From: S5-A14a sp022766365
GTDB lineage: Bacteria; Bacillota; Clostridia; Peptostreptococcales; Anaerovoracaceae
Reading direction: 5' to 3' (one strand)
Length of the DNA stretch: 24,495 nucleotides
NCBI GenBank assembly: GCA_050313295.1
Contig: JBNPLD010000018.1
In this document: positions 1 to 7,976 of the stretch, one piece after another
Layout of the letters: every line of letters starts with the position of its first letter
Numbering within the stretch: the first letter of the stretch is position 1
The notes under the pieces: model-generated
The model's input: the letters and a program-made list of their open reading frames with translations, nothing else
Told to the model about the DNA's origin: nothing
Database searches by the model: none
Position numbers and translations under genes: made by a program

Positions 1-23
1 AAGGGATATTAGAGCTTAACACC

Positions 24-404
24 ATGAGCTTTATTCCAAGCATTAATCTAACTGACATTCTAATAGGCATAGGAGTAGCAGCTTTAATTAAATTCATTGT
101 CTACAGCAAAGGCAAAAATGCAAAAAAGTTCAGACAGGGAAAGGAGTATGGTTCAGCAAGATGGGGAACGAGAAAAGATATAGAACCATACATGGATGAA
201 AAATTCCAGAACAATATCTTGCTTACACAAACAGAACGATTAACTATGAACGGCAGACCAGCTAATCCAAAGTATGCAAGAAATAAAAATGTTTTGGTTA
301 TAGGTGGTTCAGGCTCCGGAAAGACAAGATTTTATGTAAAACCGAACTTAATGCAAATGCACTCGTCATATTGCGTGACCGATCCTAAAGGATTAACCTT
401 TTAG
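24..404 (+). pseudogene. virD4: VirD4/TraG-type coupling protein, N-terminal fragment
   Basis: The encoded 126 residues match the N-terminus of VirD4-like (CD1115-type) coupling ATPases of Tn1549-class conjugative elements, which bring the relaxosome to the type IV secretion channel. A hydrophobic segment lies at about residues 8-27, an FRQGKEYGSARW motif follows, a Walker A motif GGSGSGKT is at about 93-100 and the conserved TDPKG is near residue 119. Family members run to roughly 600 residues; here the frame ends LTF-stop just after DPKG, so the Walker B and all-alpha domains are missing. The rest of the gene is nowhere else in the window. The break coincides with an inverted repeat and is followed at once by a serine recombinase gene, which suggests insertion, or deletion beside an insertion. 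The product is almost certainly non-functional. Confidence 0.85.
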
Positions 405-405
405 G
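384..405. other. Candidate attachment junction in virD4
   Basis: An imperfect inverted repeat, CCTAAAGG (384-391) and CCTTTTAGG (397-405), straddles the point where VirD4 similarity stops after DPKG. Large serine recombinases act at imperfect palindromes, so this may be the left attachment site of an element that includes the recombinase at 447-2129. The partner site was not found in the window, so the call is inference. Confidence 0.4.
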
Positions 406-446
406 GACAGAGAAAATAATAAAAACTTGGAAAGGAGGTAATTCTC

Positions 447-2129
447 ATGTCAAATACAAAAAGAACAGGACAAACAGCCCTTTATGAGCGTTTAAGTCGT
501 GATGATGAAATGCAAGGAGAAAGCAATTCCATTACCAATCAAAAGCAGCTACTTGAAAGCTATGCCAAAAGAAACGGCTTTGTAAATATTTATCACTATA
601 CAGACGATGGAGTAAGCGGAACAACCTTTGATAGAGATGGATTTCAAAAGATGATAAAAGCAGTAGAAGAAAACAAAGTATCTACTGTGATAGTAAAAGA
701 TATGAGTAGGTTTGGCAGAGATTATCTCAAAGTAGGCTTTTACACCGAAATACTTTTCAAAGAAAAGGGAGTAAGGTTTATCGCCATCAATAACGGAATA
801 GACAGTGAAAAACAAGCAGAAAGCGACTTTACCCCATTTCTAAATATTATGAATGAATGGTATGCAAGAGATACCTCAAGAAAAATACAATCCATCTTCA
901 GAGCAAGAATGGAAGAGGGCAAAAGAGTATCGCCAAGCGTTCCATACGGCTATTTTAGAAACCCAAAGAACAAACAGGAGCTACTTGTCGATAAAGAGAG
1001 TGCAAAGGTCGTAAAATGCATTTACAGGCTTGTAATAGAGGGATATGGAGTAACACAGATAGCAGATATACTAACCAAAGATAAAGTCCTTATTCCATCA
1101 GCTTATGCAGAGATACATCACCCCGAAAATAATCATAGCTCAAAGAAAAGAGGAATAGAAGACCCGTATTTTTGGACACCGACCACAGTAGGTTATATCT
1201 TAGAAAAAAGAGAATATATGGGACATACTGTACTTGGTAAAACAATATGCCTTGATTACAAAACTAAGAAACGCAGAAAGGCGAAAGAAGATGAACTCAT
1301 TATCTTCAAGAACACTCATGAAGCAATCATTGATGAAGAAACATGGAATAATGCTCAAAGGCTAAGAAAAACAGTAAGAAGAAGTCCAAAGTATGGTACA
1401 ACCTCCCACCCATTTACAGGACTATTAATATGTGCAGATTGTGGAGGAAAGTTAAGTTATAGAGAGCCGGCAGAACATAAAGAAAAGAAATACGATAGTG
1501 ATTACTCTTTTGTATGTCAACATTACAGACACAGAAAAGGCACTTGCAGTATGCACTACATCAAAGTAAAAACAGTCAATGAAATTCTATTAAAATCAAT
1601 TAAAGAAATCACAGACTTTGCAAAAGAAGAAAAGCAAGAATTTCTAAAAGTGATGAACAAGTTATCCGATGAAAAAAGAGAAGAAAAGTATCAAGAAGAT
1701 ACAACGAAATTAGAAAAGTTGTCATCAAGAAACGCAGAACTAACCACCCTCATTACAAAGCTATATGAAGACCACGCACTTGGGAAAATTCCTGTAAAAC
1801 ACTTTGATAGATTATTTAATACCTATGATACGGAGCAACAAGACTTAGAAAAGCAAATACAGTATTTTGAAAATGAAATAGAAAGCTATCATCAGAGAAA
1901 AGTTGATACCGATAAATTCCTAAAAATGATAGAGAAATATACCAATATTGAAAAACTTACAGTACCTATGATAAATGAGTATATAGAAAAAGTTGTAGTA
2001 TACGAAGCCACAGGAGGAAGAAAAGGCAAAGACCGAAAACAACAAGTTGATGTTTACTTTAACTTTATAGGAAACTGTCAAGTACCACAGAAAGTAGATA
2101 TAGAAAAAAATGGCTTAAAAATGGTATAA
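447..2129 (+). CDS. Large serine recombinase (TnpX/TndX-like)
   Basis: This 560-residue site-specific recombinase would integrate and excise a mobile element through a covalent phosphoserine intermediate. The N-terminal resolvase domain has the nucleophile in ALYERLSRDDE (Ser17) and the motif VIVKDMSRFGRDY near residue 80. A recombinase domain follows, then a zinc ribbon with Cys pairs near residues 329/332 and 357/366, and a long charged coiled coil at about 390-490. Length fits the large serine family. The start has a strong AAAGGAGG seven to eight bases upstream. The gene is A+T-rich, unlike its homologue at 22770-24389. It lies right after the broken virD4 and reads inward, whereas in the tet(W) element the recombinase is the last gene and reads outward. 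Which element it serves is uncertain because no second attachment site is visible. Confidence 0.93.
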   Translation: MSNTKRTGQTALYERLSRDDEMQGESNSITNQKQLLESYAKRNGFVNIYHYTDDGVSGTTFDRDGFQKMIKAVEENKVSTVIVKDMSRFGRDYLKVGFYTEILFKEKGVRFIAINNGIDSEKQAESDFTPFLNIMNEWYARDTSRKIQSIFRARMEEGKRVSPSVPYGYFRNPKNKQELLVDKESAKVVKCIYRLVIEGYGVTQIADILTKDKVLIPSAYAEIHHPENNHSSKKRGIEDPYFWTPTTVGYILEKREYMGHTVLGKTICLDYKTKKRRKAKEDELIIFKNTHEAIIDEETWNNAQRLRKTVRRSPKYGTTSHPFTGLLICADCGGKLSYREPAEHKEKKYDSDYSFVCQHYRHRKGTCSMHYIKVKTVNEILLKSIKEITDFAKEEKQEFLKVMNKLSDEKREEKYQEDTTKLEKLSSRNAELTTLITKLYEDHALGKIPVKHFDRLFNTYDTEQQDLEKQIQYFENEIESYHQRKVDTDKFLKMIEKYTNIEKLTVPMINEYIEKVVVYEATGGRKGKDRKQQVDVYFNFIGNCQVPQKVDIEKNGLKMV

Positions 2130-2182
2130 TATTACTAATTATTGAGATAGAAAAATTTGAATTTGCGGAGGTAGAATGTATA

Positions 2183-2692
2183 ATGTATAAAGAAAATAAT
2201 AAAATAAGTTTTTCAACTAGAGTGAAAGAACTTTTTATAGACTGGTTGGTCATCAGTGCATATCTGGCATGTCTATTTATCGTTTGTATTTTATTTTACA
2301 AATGGGTACTAAAAGGAATCCCTACATTTACGCATATACAGTCTCAAATCATTGCTTTTGTTTCGTCCGTTCTTCCGATAATACTTTTTTTTACTTATCT
2401 TGATTATAATGGTGGAAGCATTGGAAAAAGGAAGATGGGACTAAAGCTGGCTTTTAAAAATAGAAAATATAGCTTTGCTTTAGTTCGAAACACAATAAAG
2501 TTTTTACCATGGCAATTAGGACATATGGGGACTATAAGGGGGATGTATACCGGCTTCGATACTATTAGTATAGTTTTGGAGGTATTATCAGTTGGACTCA
2601 TGTTGGTTTTATTTTTCATGGGAACCATAAGAAATGATAAAAGACATTTAGGGGATTTAATCGCTGGAACTCAAGTTTTGATAGAAAAATAG
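2183..2692 (+). CDS. RDD-family membrane protein
   Basis: The 169-residue protein has hydrophobic segments at about residues 19-45, 57-74 and 130-147, with the family hallmarks GKRKMGLKL in the middle and KRHLGDLIAGTQVL at the C-terminus. RDD proteins are small integral membrane proteins of poorly known role; some are linked to ion or compatible-solute transport. A GGAGG lies 11 bases before the chosen ATG. An ATG eight bases upstream opens only a four-codon frame (MYNV-stop). The gene follows the serine recombinase by 53 bases and shares its A+T-rich composition, so it is probably cargo of the same element. Confidence 0.82.
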   Translation: MYKENNKISFSTRVKELFIDWLVISAYLACLFIVCILFYKWVLKGIPTFTHIQSQIIAFVSSVLPIILFFTYLDYNGGSIGKRKMGLKLAFKNRKYSFALVRNTIKFLPWQLGHMGTIRGMYTGFDTISIVLEVLSVGLMLVLFFMGTIRNDKRHLGDLIAGTQVLIEK

Positions 2693-2760
2693 ATTTTAAT
2701 TATTTGAGTTCAAATCTTCAATTTAATTAGACAAATTCCAGTTTATCTATTCAATCCTCT

Positions 2761-2781
2761 ATAAACCCTGTATTTTCAAGG
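2761..2781 (+). repeat. Left attachment-site repeat (attL) of the integrase element
   Basis: This 21-bp sequence ends in TATTTTCAAGG and recurs with two mismatches at 9678-9698 in the same orientation. It lies 78 bp beyond the stop codon of the integrase gene, the usual position of an integrase core site. Confidence 0.62.
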
Positions 2782-2815
2782 AATATCGCCTATTAAATGT
2801 TCAAACCTTATGTAT

Positions 2816-2860
2816 TTTCCCTTGTTTTTGCCCTTATGAGCCGAAACAAGGGAAATTTTT
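2816..2860 (+). terminator. Hairpin terminator between RDD gene and integrase
   Basis: A perfect 12-bp stem, TTTCCCTTGTTT (2816-2827) with AAACAAGGGAAA (2844-2855), is followed by five T on the plus strand. This fits a Rho-independent terminator stopping rightward transcription from the RDD side before it opposes the leftward integrase gene. The loop contains a TTGCCCTTA motif shared with the other element end, so the region may also bind integrase. Confidence 0.6.
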
Positions 2861-4157
2861 ATTCTCCGCCGATTACCTTATCCAGCAGTCTTGCGGAAGT
2901 ACGCTTCGCTTCCCTTGTAGCGTGAGCGTAAATATTCATTGTGGTACTAACATCAGCGTGTCCGAGAAGTTCCTGCACATCTTTAGGTGCTGCACCGTTT
3001 GAAAGCAGATTGCTTGTATAAGTGTGTCTGAGCATATGGAAGTGGAAGTCCTCCAATCCCTCCACCTTTTTTCTCGCTGTCCTGCACATAATCCCCACCG
3101 TACTCGGTGCTTCAAATGCCCCGTCAGGTCTAAGGCAGACAAAGGATAATTCCTTGTACCCCTCTGGGACTTCTTCCGACCTCGGCAGACTGTAAACCTC
3201 ATAATAGGTGCGGTCTTTTTCTTTGACCTCCAAATAGTAATTAAGGCTGTACAGTTCCCCGTATCGGAAACGGTTTTTATGCTGTTCTGCTTTCGCAGTT
3301 TTCAGGATTGCGGCAAGCGTATCGCAAAAGTCCACGGTGCGGATTTTTTTACGCTTTGTTGCCCCTATTTCTGTTTTGTGCCTTGCCCCGTTGTAACGCA
3401 TACTGCGGCGTACTGTCAGATATTGTTCTTCAAGGTTGATGTCCTGCCAAGTCAGACCACAAACCTCTCCAATACGCAAGCCTGTATAATAGGCTATCTG
3501 TATAGGAAGAAGTGCAGGATTGTTTTTCTTTTTCAGGAAGTCCTCTAATCTCTGATACTGTTCGTAGCTGAGCGTTGGTGTGGAAGCAGTTTCTCCGTCC
3601 TCGTCCGAGAACAGTTCGTATTCTTCTTTCTTTCCTCGCCATACCACATACTGCATCGGGTTAAAGGTTATCAGCCTTTTCGGGAATACTGCAAAACGGA
3701 ACGCCCCTTGCAAAACAGCCGAAAACAATCGGAGATACCCTTTGCTGAGTGCCTTTGCGGTTGTACCGTCAGGATTTGTACCGCCAAAGCTGAGAAAATC
3801 TATATACGCCTGTAAATGGTCGGCAGTTACGGTTTTCAGCTTTCGGTTTCCTATCGGGTGCTGTTTGATACGGTTGACCGTTCCCTGATAGGACATTACC
3901 GTACCATTGCTGAGATTGCCGGGTTTCAGTTCTTCCTCCACCCACAGATCGAGCAGCATACCAACTGTGATGTTTTCAGACTTCGCAACGAATTTCTTTT
4001 CCTCATAGTCAGCGATTGCTTTTCTGAGCAGGGCTTCTGTTTCAGACTTGCTTTCTGTTCCCACAAACTCTTTCTGTACTTTTCTGCCGCTTTCATCTTC
4101 GATGTAGAAGCGTGCGTACCACTTTTTACCTTTTTTTCTTACAGAACCTTTTGCCAT
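2859..4157 (-). CDS. int: Tyrosine site-specific integrase
   Basis: The 432-residue phage/Tn916-type integrase would excise and insert the surrounding element. The N-terminus (MAKGSVRKKGKKWYARFYIED) resembles arm-site DNA-binding domains; a SAM-like core-binding domain lies at about residues 75-165. The catalytic domain shows Arg in YYTGLRIGEVCGL (near 227), His and Arg in HMLRHTY (near 373-376), His in LLGHADVSTTM and the nucleophile Tyr in MNIYAHAT (near 408). All key residues are present, so it should be active. I chose the ATG at 4157 because AAAGGGG lies just upstream; a frame extending to 4202 has no such site. The gene ends 78 bp from the left attachment repeat, and the Xre regulator lies upstream on the same strand. 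Confidence 0.93.
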   Translation of the reverse strand: MAKGSVRKKGKKWYARFYIEDESGRKVQKEFVGTESKSETEALLRKAIADYEEKKFVAKSENITVGMLLDLWVEEELKPGNLSNGTVMSYQGTVNRIKQHPIGNRKLKTVTADHLQAYIDFLSFGGTNPDGTTAKALSKGYLRLFSAVLQGAFRFAVFPKRLITFNPMQYVVWRGKKEEYELFSDEDGETASTPTLSYEQYQRLEDFLKKKNNPALLPIQIAYYTGLRIGEVCGLTWQDINLEEQYLTVRRSMRYNGARHKTEIGATKRKKIRTVDFCDTLAAILKTAKAEQHKNRFRYGELYSLNYYLEVKEKDRTYYEVYSLPRSEEVPEGYKELSFVCLRPDGAFEAPSTVGIMCRTARKKVEGLEDFHFHMLRHTYTSNLLSNGAAPKDVQELLGHADVSTTMNIYAHATREAKRTSARLLDKVIGGE

Positions 4158-4244
4158 AGATAAATTTCCCCTTTCTATCCGTGGCAATCGGGACTGTGAC
4201 ATATGGTGTGCGTAAAGTAATAAGGTTACTTATGCCGATGAATG

Positions 4245-4931
4245 TCAATCGGCATTTTCACTTGTCAAAGTGCCACGGAAATTTTCTTTTTCAGCAACCC
4301 TTTCCTCGGCTGCTGTCACTATCCCGAACAGGTCGCCCATCTTTACAGCGGTGCGTCCCTCATCGTAGATATGTAAAATTCCATCTAAAAACTGTTTCAT
4401 ATCCTCGATAGGAAGTTCCATTTCTTTACGGTAAACTCTTTCCATAATCGCCCCTGACTCAATCGCATAGCGGCGTAAGGACTGCTTTAAGCCCTCGTCC
4501 TCCGCTACACGGTCAACCTCAGCCATAGCGTCTGCAAAGTGATAAGTCATAACCGTATAGAGGTCAATCATCTTTCCGAGGAATGTCGTGAGCAGCTGTT
4601 GGTGCGGTTCTCCCTTTACCACAGAAGAAACAGTATCAAGATAATTTTTGATATGTTCCTCCATATCCTTTGCACATAAAGTGCGGCTGTCATATTCCTT
4701 ATCTTCGGAAAGTCCTGTCAGCCATTCGGGAGTGGTCAGGAGTGCTTCTGCCAGCCCGTTGATAATCATTGTACGCTTCGGGTCTACACCGTCCGCTTCA
4801 TATCTCTGAATGGTAGATTTGTTTACCCCCACACGCTTACCAAGTTCGGGCATTGTTAAGTTTAATTCTGTTCGGCGTTCTTTTACTCGTTCACCGACCT
4901 GTTTTGCGGTGAATGTAATTTCTTTTTTCAA
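4245..4931 (-). CDS. Xre/Cro-type HTH transcriptional regulator
   Basis: This roughly 229-residue protein has an N-terminal helix-turn-helix of Cro/CI type (ERVKERRTELNLTMPELGKRVGVNKSTIQRYEADG, shown in part at about residues 15-45) and a long helical C-terminal region, probably for dimerisation or signal sensing. It sits between int and xis, reads the same way as int and opposite to xis, and is the likely repressor of excision and mobilisation. An in-frame GTG at 4940 overlaps the GGAGG ribosome site, so the TTG at 4931, eight bases past GGAGG, is the likelier start. Its promoter overlaps a GTTGCAAAA motif that also flanks the xis promoter, which suggests self-regulation. Confidence 0.85.
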   Translation of the reverse strand: MKKEITFTAKQVGERVKERRTELNLTMPELGKRVGVNKSTIQRYEADGVDPKRTMIINGLAEALLTTPEWLTGLSEDKEYDSRTLCAKDMEEHIKNYLDTVSSVVKGEPHQQLLTTFLGKMIDLYTVMTYHFADAMAEVDRVAEDEGLKQSLRRYAIESGAIMERVYRKEMELPIEDMKQFLDGILHIYDEGRTAVKMGDLFGIVTAAEERVAEKENFRGTLTSENAD

Positions 4932-4954
4932 GGTTTTCACCTCCTATTGCTGAT

Positions 4955-4983
4955 AGTATAGCATAGAAAAACCTATTTTGCAA
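4955..4983 (-). promoter_or_regulatory. Promoter of the Xre regulator gene
   Basis: On the minus strand the -35 box TTGCAA (4978-4983) is 17 bp from the -10 box TATACT (4955-4960). The -35 box lies inside a TTTTGCAAC motif that recurs near the xis promoter, so the regulator could repress its own gene here. Confidence 0.6.
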
Positions 4984-5084
4984 CCATAAATTTAATAATA
5001 GGTAAAAATATTTCTTAATAAGTTGCAAAACGAGTTGACAAGAGGTATCAAAATAAGTATAATTACAGATACATAGTTGCAAAA
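4976..5084. promoter_or_regulatory. Three GTTGCAAAA operator candidates
   Basis: GTTGCAAAA occurs at 5022-5030 and 5076-5084, and as its reverse complement at 4976-4984. One copy covers the xre -35 box; the other two lie 4 bp before the -35 and 12 bp after the -10 of the xis promoter. This fits binding sites for the adjacent Xre regulator or the excisionase controlling both divergent promoters. Confidence 0.5.
5035..5063 (+). promoter_or_regulatory. Consensus promoter for excisionase and mobilisation genes
   Basis: TTGACA (5035-5040) and TATAAT (5058-5063) are separated by exactly 17 bp, a full match to the housekeeping sigma consensus. It drives xis and perhaps mobA. Such a strong promoter is likely to be kept repressed, consistent with the flanking GTTGCAAAA motifs. 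Confidence 0.8.
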
Positions 5085-5111
5085 TGCGTATTTTGAAAGG
5101 AGGTTGATAAA

Positions 5112-5327
5112 ATGAGCAACATCAAAATGGGTTTAACCATAGAAGAAGCAGCAGAATGTACGGGTATCGGAAGAAATACAATGCGTAAGTTGGTAGACTG
5201 GGGCAAACTTCCCGTCCTCAAAGTCGGAAGAAAAGCGATTATCCGCAGGGATACTTTAGAGCGATTTATGAGCGTCAATCAGGGAAGAAACCTGCTCAAT
5301 GAAAACGATGTCCGCAAAGTAGAATAA
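5112..5327 (+). CDS. xis: Excisionase-type HTH DNA-binding protein
   Basis: The 71-residue protein matches the excisionase/MerR-like winged-helix family: LTIEEAAECTGIGRNTMRKL forms the helix-turn-helix and LPVLKVGRKAIIRRDTLERF the wing and following helix. Proteins of this family bend DNA at attachment sites and turn the integrase toward excision. AAAGGAGG lies 8 bases before the ATG. It is divergent from the Xre gene behind a consensus promoter and precedes oriT and the relaxase gene, so excision and mobilisation may be expressed together. Confidence 0.87.
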   Translation: MSNIKMGLTIEEAAECTGIGRNTMRKLVDWGKLPVLKVGRKAIIRRDTLERFMSVNQGRNLLNENDVRKVE

Positions 5328-5355
5328 CCATTTTCCAAGCCCTCGGCGTTTGAGA

Positions 5356-5545
5356 GCGAAATACACCCCTCGCACAAATCTTCGATTTGTACTCTGGGTA
5401 TTTCGCCCTTGCAGGGGGCACTGTATCACAGCTTCGGACAATGCACCGCTGCTATGATACAGAAGAAAACAGCCCGCTGTTTTCTTCGCTGTCCGTCTGC
5501 TTACGCTGCCGAAACAGCGGCAACCGATTTCTCGGTTGCAAAAAG
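5356..5545 (+). other. Candidate oriT with nested inverted repeats (MOBQ-like)
   Basis: The stretch between xis and mobA is a series of inverted repeats: GCGAAATAC/GTATTTCGC (5356-5364, 5398-5406) enclosing ACAAATC/GATTTGT (5374-5390); then CTGTATCA/TGATACAG (5421-5462); a perfect 12-bp stem at 5462-5487 with a two-base loop; and GCAACCGA/TCGGTTGC (5520-5539). The inner repeat is followed by TATTTCGCCCTTGC (5399-5412), which resembles the RSF1010/pGO1-type nick region TAAGTGCGCCCT. Position next to a MobA/MobL gene supports an oriT. The exact nick position is inference. Confidence 0.6.
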
Positions 5546-5574
5546 AGTATGCCCGTCACGGGAGAAAGGAGTAT

Positions 5575-7011
5575 ATGGCAAGACACTCATTTATACAGAT
5601 GTCAAAGCTATCCAATGTCAAGGGAAGAATATCCTATATCACGAGCCACGCAAGACAGGAAAATCTCTATGCCACCTACCGCACCGCCGACAATGAATTT
5701 TGGAGTAACCTTGCAAGGGAAAGCCAGCAGGAATTTAAGCGAAGCGGTACAGAGGGCAAATGTATTGAAGCAAGGGAATTGATTATCGCCTTGCCCGAAA
5801 TTTATACAAGATACGAGCCGCAGGAGGTCCTTGAAGATTTTACAGAGGAGTTCCGCAGACGGTATGGTGTGGAGTGCGTGTCAGCCCTCCACCACAATAA
5901 ACGCAAAACCAATTATCATATCCATCTTATCTTCAGCGAAAGAAAACTGCTTCCTGAGCCTGACATCAAGAGAGCCACACGCAGCGTGTTCTATGATGAA
6001 ACAGGCAAAAGGGTACGCACCAAGAAAGAAATCACAGGGGCGGACGGGCAGATACGAAAAGGCTGCACCGTCATAAAAAAGGGAGAAATTTATGAAAGCC
6101 ACCTTTTTACCGTGAAAGATGATAAATTCAAAAGTGAGCCTTTTCTTCGGGAGGTAAAGGAGATTTACACCGACCTTATCAATCGGCATATCTCCGATCC
6201 CGAACAGCAGTTAAAGGTCTTTGATAAGAACAGCGTTTATCTTCCCACGAAGAAAATCGGTAAGAACAATCCCAAAGCCGCAGAGATTGAAGCGGATAAC
6301 GCCGCAAGGCAGGAATGGAACAGGACAGCGGATATGGCACTCATATCGGGTATTTCCGAAGCAAAAATTTTAGAAGTCAAGCAGACCGAGATACACGAAA
6401 AAGCAAGCCAATCTATCAAAAGCAAAGGCTGGCTGCCTAATCTGTTCCGTGGGATTGTGGCAAAAGCAAAAGATTTTCTGCAAAACCTTATCCGTGAAAA
6501 GGATATGCCACCCAAGCCTACACTTGATATTGATATGGCAGAGTTCCGTCATATGCGAAATCTGATGATAAAGGTACAGGATAAGGCAAGGGAAATTAAA
6601 AACTTGCAGGATAAAGTTTTGCCGCAGTTGAAACAGCAGCTTGCCGAAACAAAGGGGCTTTTCAAAGGCAAAGAACGAAAAGCGTTGGAGGTAAAAATCA
6701 AAGAAACTGAAGCGGAGATTGCCGGCAGGTTGGATAAAATCCCCGATACACTCAAAGCGGACGGTTATCCCGATGTACAAGTTTTTATGAGGACTTTCCG
6801 AGAAATGGAAAGCGTTGTAGAACAGTACAACCGTGACCTTGCCGAGTGGGAATATCAAGTCAGCAGGAAACCGACAGCCGCCGCTAAAGAACAGCACAGA
6901 CCTCCCGAAAAGCAGAGCGTGTTAAAACATCTGCGTGAGATACAGGAACGCAACAAGCAGAAACCGCCGCAAAGACAGCATAAAAAATCCATTGACAGAG
7001 ATAGCCGATAG
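5575..7011 (+). CDS. mobA: MobA/MobL family relaxase
   Basis: The 478-residue conjugative relaxase (MOBQ class) would nick oriT and pilot the strand through a helper type IV channel. The N-terminal domain begins MARHSFIQMSKLSNVKGRISY, with the motif-III histidines in NYHIHLIFSERK (about residues 112-116) that bind the catalytic metal. The C-terminal third is charged and coiled-coil rich and ends in a basic, Gln/Lys-rich tail. The ATG at 5575 follows AAAGGAG by four bases; the frame is open for 13 codons upstream without a ribosome site. The gene follows the inverted-repeat-rich oriT directly, as in related elements. No accessory mobilisation gene is seen in this element. Confidence 0.9.
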   Translation: MARHSFIQMSKLSNVKGRISYITSHARQENLYATYRTADNEFWSNLARESQQEFKRSGTEGKCIEARELIIALPEIYTRYEPQEVLEDFTEEFRRRYGVECVSALHHNKRKTNYHIHLIFSERKLLPEPDIKRATRSVFYDETGKRVRTKKEITGADGQIRKGCTVIKKGEIYESHLFTVKDDKFKSEPFLREVKEIYTDLINRHISDPEQQLKVFDKNSVYLPTKKIGKNNPKAAEIEADNAARQEWNRTADMALISGISEAKILEVKQTEIHEKASQSIKSKGWLPNLFRGIVAKAKDFLQNLIREKDMPPKPTLDIDMAEFRHMRNLMIKVQDKAREIKNLQDKVLPQLKQQLAETKGLFKGKERKALEVKIKETEAEIAGRLDKIPDTLKADGYPDVQVFMRTFREMESVVEQYNRDLAEWEYQVSRKPTAAAKEQHRPPEKQSVLKHLREIQERNKQKPPQRQHKKSIDRDSR

Positions 7012-7022
7012 ACATTGAAAAA

Positions 7023-7052
7023 CCGCCGTTATGGAGTTACCCATAGCGGCGG
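7023..7052 (-). terminator. Terminator between convergent mobA and ABC genes
   Basis: CCGCCG...ATGG pairs with CCAT...CGGCGG around a short loop. On the minus strand the stem is followed by five T, so it mainly ends the leftward ABC operon; on the plus strand it lies 12 bases past the mobA stop and may act both ways. Confidence 0.65.
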
Positions 7053-7079
7053 CATACATAATCATTTGCAGCTACAAAA

Positions 7080-7976
7080 TTAACAGTTATATTTTTTTGA
7101 TTTGTTTAACAAAATATAAATTCCAATCAATACCAAAATAGTGATTCCAAGTATCATATACATCGTTCCGATATTTACTTGACTTCCGAAAAAATAAAGA
7201 TTGCAATCAAGGGAATCTTTTAGTTTTTCAATAACCTCTGTTGGAATACCTTGATTTTGCATTTCGGCAAGCGCCCCTTGCATTGTATGATTTCGGATAA
7301 GTGATGTACCATAAGTACCCGGCAAAAATGAGATTATTTTTTGCAGCCCTTCTCCAAATGAAGAAATAGGCATATATGCACCACAAATGAAACCATATCC
7401 CGCACTGATGATTGTGCCTACCGCTGAAATTTGTCCTTGTGTTGATAAGAAAAAATTAATAATCGAAGATAATGCTGTTCCAAACAAAACAAGAAGTAAA
7501 ATATCAAGAAACAAAAAGAATATATCTGCGAGCGACATATACCAACCGACAATAGCTACATAAGTAAGACAGATACCCGTTGCAGCAAAGCAAATAATAA
7601 GTGTTGAAAGCAAGGTTGCAACATAATAACTCAACGAAAGTGTAGCTGACTTTACAGGAGATATTCTTAAATCTCTTATCGTACCATTTGCTTTATCTTG
7701 CACCATTAAAAAATTAGAACAAAAAGCAACCGTTACACACGAAACAGCAAGAATAGATGAGATAAGTTGACCGCCTACCAGTCCCTCTATTATGCTTTCT
7801 GATAGTTTTAATGAATTAGGTAAATTAGATGTAAAACTATCCCGATACACATTCCCAAGAAAAGTCACATAAAGTACAAGCAATATAGCAGGCGTTATCA
7901 AAGAGGTAAAGAACATTCCCTTATCTTTGAAAAACAATTTGATATTTCTTTTGATAAGAATGAAAGCCATACTCAT
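7080..7976 (-). CDS. ABC-2 type exporter permease
   Basis: The 298-residue integral membrane protein has six likely transmembrane segments, with a long extracytoplasmic loop after the first (about residues 45-80) and a second before the last. This is the topology of ABC-2 permeases that export drugs, lantibiotics or polysaccharide, and GAYMPISSFGEGLQKIISFLPGTYG is a typical stretch of the multidrug/daunorubicin-type group. The start overlaps the last four bases of the ATPase gene, indicating translational coupling and a two-subunit transporter. The substrate cannot be told from sequence. It lies between the relaxase gene and TnpV inside the integrase element, so it is cargo. Confidence 0.88.
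   Translation of the reverse strand: MSMAFILIKRNIKLFFKDKGMFFTSLITPAILLVLYVTFLGNVYRDSFTSNLPNSLKLSESIIEGLVGGQLISSILAVSCVTVAFCSNFLMVQDKANGTIRDLRISPVKSATLSLSYYVATLLSTLIICFAATGICLTYVAIVGWYMSLADIFFLFLDILLLVLFGTALSSIINFFLSTQGQISAVGTIISAGYGFICGAYMPISSFGEGLQKIISFLPGTYGTSLIRNHTMQGALAEMQNQGIPTEVIEKLKDSLDCNLYFFGSQVNIGTMYMILGITILVLIGIYILLNKSKKYNC

Noticed and set aside
447..2150. Self-contained single-gene serine transposon in virD4
   Set aside because: The virD4 frame does not resume after the recombinase gene, so the insert cannot be only this gene.
3279..4163. Three plus-strand open frames opposite the integrase gene
   Set aside because: The integrase reads through the whole region with all catalytic residues; the opposite frames have no family features.
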